Shown piece by piece: positions 15,604-17,155 of a stretch of DNA of 17,155 nucleotides; position 1 is the stretch's first letter, and each line of letters starts with the position of its first letter. This stretch comes from Mariprofundaceae bacterium (GTDB lineage: Bacteria > Pseudomonadota > Zetaproteobacteria > Mariprofundales > Mariprofundaceae). Location: positions 1 through 17,155 of the forward strand of contig WFOJ01000045.1 in NCBI GenBank assembly GCA_015488125.1, written 5' to 3'. Under the pieces are notes generated by a model. It was not told the DNA's origin, did no database searches, and was given only the letters and a program-made list of their open reading frames with translations. The position numbers and the translations under genes were made by a program.

Positions 15604-16588
15604 TTAAGACCTCTGCACATCCTGTTTACCCGGCTTTGACCTTCCTTTTGCGATGTTTTGGGGCTTTTCACCGTTGTCTGCCCAGTCAAATCTCATTTCT
15701 TTTTGGCTTTTTGCCCTGCCAAGGCGTGCACCAATCCATTGGGCACCTCCCGCCATGCCAATGGATGGCTTTGATGGGGATGCCCCTGGTATCAGCTCAA
15801 TCATGTTGGTGGCCTTTGTCAGATTCAAACACATCAGCTTGAATCGGGCCTGCGCATGCACCCTGGCCAGGCCGAAGTATGAAGCCCGCGCGAAATCCAG
15901 TGGCCGCTTGAACGTGTCGAAGCCTTTCTCCACGATATAACGAATCTCGCTGATCAAACGGTTCAATTGTTTCTGCCTCTTGCCCAGTGGTTTATTTCTT
16001 GCCACCTTGTGCATGATGCCGTCCTTTAGTCCTTTCTCCCTGAGAAACTCCCGATTGGCCGGCGTCATGTCCGTATGCCGGAAAAAGCCGTCTTCATCTA
16101 CGACTGCGAACAGCTTGTAACCGAAATGCGATTTCTTTCCCTTCTTCAACATGCTGCATAGGGGTCGGCTGATTGCCGCACCACTGGTGACGGTGTTTCA
16201 TCCTCCTTACGGTTCTCGGGAATCGGTTCGACTGCTTGCTTAGGAGTCTGTCGGACTTTGATCAATCTACTGCGAAAACGGCAAATGCTTGTTTCATCGG
16301 GAACCGAACCGGCAATATCAAAGCCGGTGAACCAGATGAAATCCATTCGCACCTTCAGTGCTTCTTCCATCTTCGGGTCAGACAAGCCGTGCCATGCCTG
16401 CAGGATCATCGCGCGAAACATCTTCAGCGGATCATAAAGGAACCCACCCCGCCCACAGGCGCTCTACGGGCGTATACATCTTTCAGAATCACTGCAAAGC
16501 AATCCCAGTTCAATAAATGCCGTACCTTCACCAGATGATGATCCCTGCCAAGACGCGATTCGATCATGGATGCAGAAAAACCAAGCAT
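15604..16588 (-). pseudogene. Decayed IS5-family transposase (two frameshifts, two internal deletions)
   Basis: Three overlapping reading frames make up one broken transposase. Piece A (16588-16424, 54 residues) starts at an ATG with a strong GGGAGGTGAG site. Piece B (about 16457-16146) holds GGFLYDPLKMFRAMILQAWHG in two parts and VPDETSICRFRSRLI. Piece C (16152-15604) holds KKGKKSHFGYKLFAVVDEDG, FFRHTDMTPAN and ISEIRYIVEKGF. The A-to-B and B-to-C switches each fit loss of one base; at the second, an expected TGGTTG is TGTTG. RSRLI runs directly into KVRQTPKQAVEP near 16258, skipping the region of the first catalytic Asp (VDA motif). TPAN runs directly into REFL near 16056, skipping the second (ADKGY motif). 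The glutamate (IVEKGF) remains. Transposition activity is very unlikely. I could not identify terminal inverted repeats. Confidence 0.8.
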
Positions 16589-16633
16589 GCCTCACCTCCC
16601 ATAAACACCATAACGTATAATGAACACGACAGA

Positions 16634-17155
16634 TTATGAAAGGTTTAATACACCCTCATGATGCAGAGGTTTTCGCTGACAATCAAAGGCGGTGATGTTG
16701 CGCGTTTCACTGCTGAAGCTGGCGCCGATCAGCCAGATTTCACCCTGACCTGCGTATTTGTCGGCATAGCCTTTGGCCTTGATCTGTGCCAGCGCATTGC
16801 CATCACCTTCCTGTTCCACTACCTTGAATTCAATAATAAAAATGCGCCCGTTCAGTTTCACCGTCATGTCGATGTGTCCGTGACTGGTGGTATCTTCGGC
16901 AGTAACATCCAGCCCCAGGGCGACGAAATAGCAATACACAATGGAGCAATAATAGCCTTCGTAGCGTGCCAGCGGGTTGTTGCGATACCAGTCGTGTGGA
17001 ATGGAAGCGAAAAAGGCGTGGAATACCTCGCGCAAGGCCTGCATATCAGCAGCTTCCAGTGCCTGATACACCTCGCGCAGGCAACGTTCCTGCGCATCCG
17101 GTCGATTGACCAGTTCATAGAGCATGATTTCACTCAAGCTCATTTTGACTTCAAG
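16634..17155 (-). CDS. PD-(D/E)XK nuclease-domain protein, C-terminal part (AAA-ATPase-like/DUF1703 type)
   Basis: The frame is open from the stop at 16634 through the window edge; residues LEVK precede the first ATG at 17143 and match the 'N.EVk.s...' region of larger relatives, so this is probably the C-terminal third of a protein of about 500 residues. The visible part has helical segments, then the nuclease core: HGHIDMTV (Asp) and IFIIEFKVV (Glu-x-Lys), then KGYADKYAGQGEIWLIGASF and a short tail. This is the PD-(D/E)XK_9 domain that follows an AAA-ATPase-like domain in a family abundant in bacteria with many repeats. Its biological role is unknown. Function as an active nuclease is inferred from the intact D-ExK residues. 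Confidence 0.8.
   Translation of the reverse strand, partial: LEVKMSLSEIMLYELVNRPDAQERCLREVYQALEAADMQALREVFHAFFASIPHDWYRNNPLARYEGYYCSIVYCYFVALGLDVTAEDTTSHGHIDMTVKLNGRIFIIEFKVVEQEGDGNALAQIKAKGYADKYAGQGEIWLIGASFSSETRNITAFDCQRKPLHHEGVLNLS

Noticed and set aside
16146..16588. Programmed frameshifting as in two-frame IS transposases
   Set aside because: There are two separate frame changes plus loss of both catalytic Asp segments, and no slippery A/U heptamer was seen, so decay is the simpler explanation.

Overview
The window reads as a gammaproteobacterial chromosome segment of moderately high GC. The evidence is an E. coli-type PriA, RdgC and PurB, a BaeS-like kinase, UbiC, NsrR and the split isopropylmalate isomerase LeuC/LeuD. 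I cannot name the genus. Both edges look like accessory DNA (insertion-sequence pieces and REP-like hairpins) around a compact housekeeping core.

Layout: 1-84 (minus) is the first 28 codons of an ISAs1-family transposase that runs off the left edge, with a probable IS end near 123-150. REP-like hairpins follow at 198-308. A BaeS-like sensor kinase (316-1677, minus) has no adjacent response regulator. priA (1892-4030, plus) is the only recognised gene on the plus strand. It converges on a small Spy/CpxP-like periplasmic protein gene (4033-4509, minus).

From 15141 down to 4694 eleven genes run in the same direction on the minus strand: leuC, leuD, nsrR, pgm, rdgC, purB, a SixA-like protein, a BolA-family gene, a PhzF-family gene, ubiC and uvrC. 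The eight genes from pgm to uvrC are separated by at most 22 nt, and several stops and starts abut or overlap. Co-transcription and translational coupling are therefore likely although the functions are mixed: sugar phosphate, recombination, purine, iron-sulfur/redox, ubiquinone and DNA repair.

The stretch 15142-15603 has no gene but carries a second REP-like cluster. Next to it is a decayed IS5-family transposase (15604-16588, minus) with two frameshifts and two internal deletions that appear to remove both catalytic aspartates. The right edge (16634-17155, minus) is the C-terminal part of a PD-(D/E)XK nuclease-domain protein of the AAA-ATPase-like/DUF1703 type.

There is no clear defence island, CRISPR array, tRNA, rRNA or complete novel system. 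The most interesting items are the SixA-like protein whose RHG catalytic motif has become IQA, the BaeS-like kinase and Spy-like protein on either side of priA, the mixed-function compact operon, the dyad upstream of nsrR, and the REP/IS clusters flanking the core.
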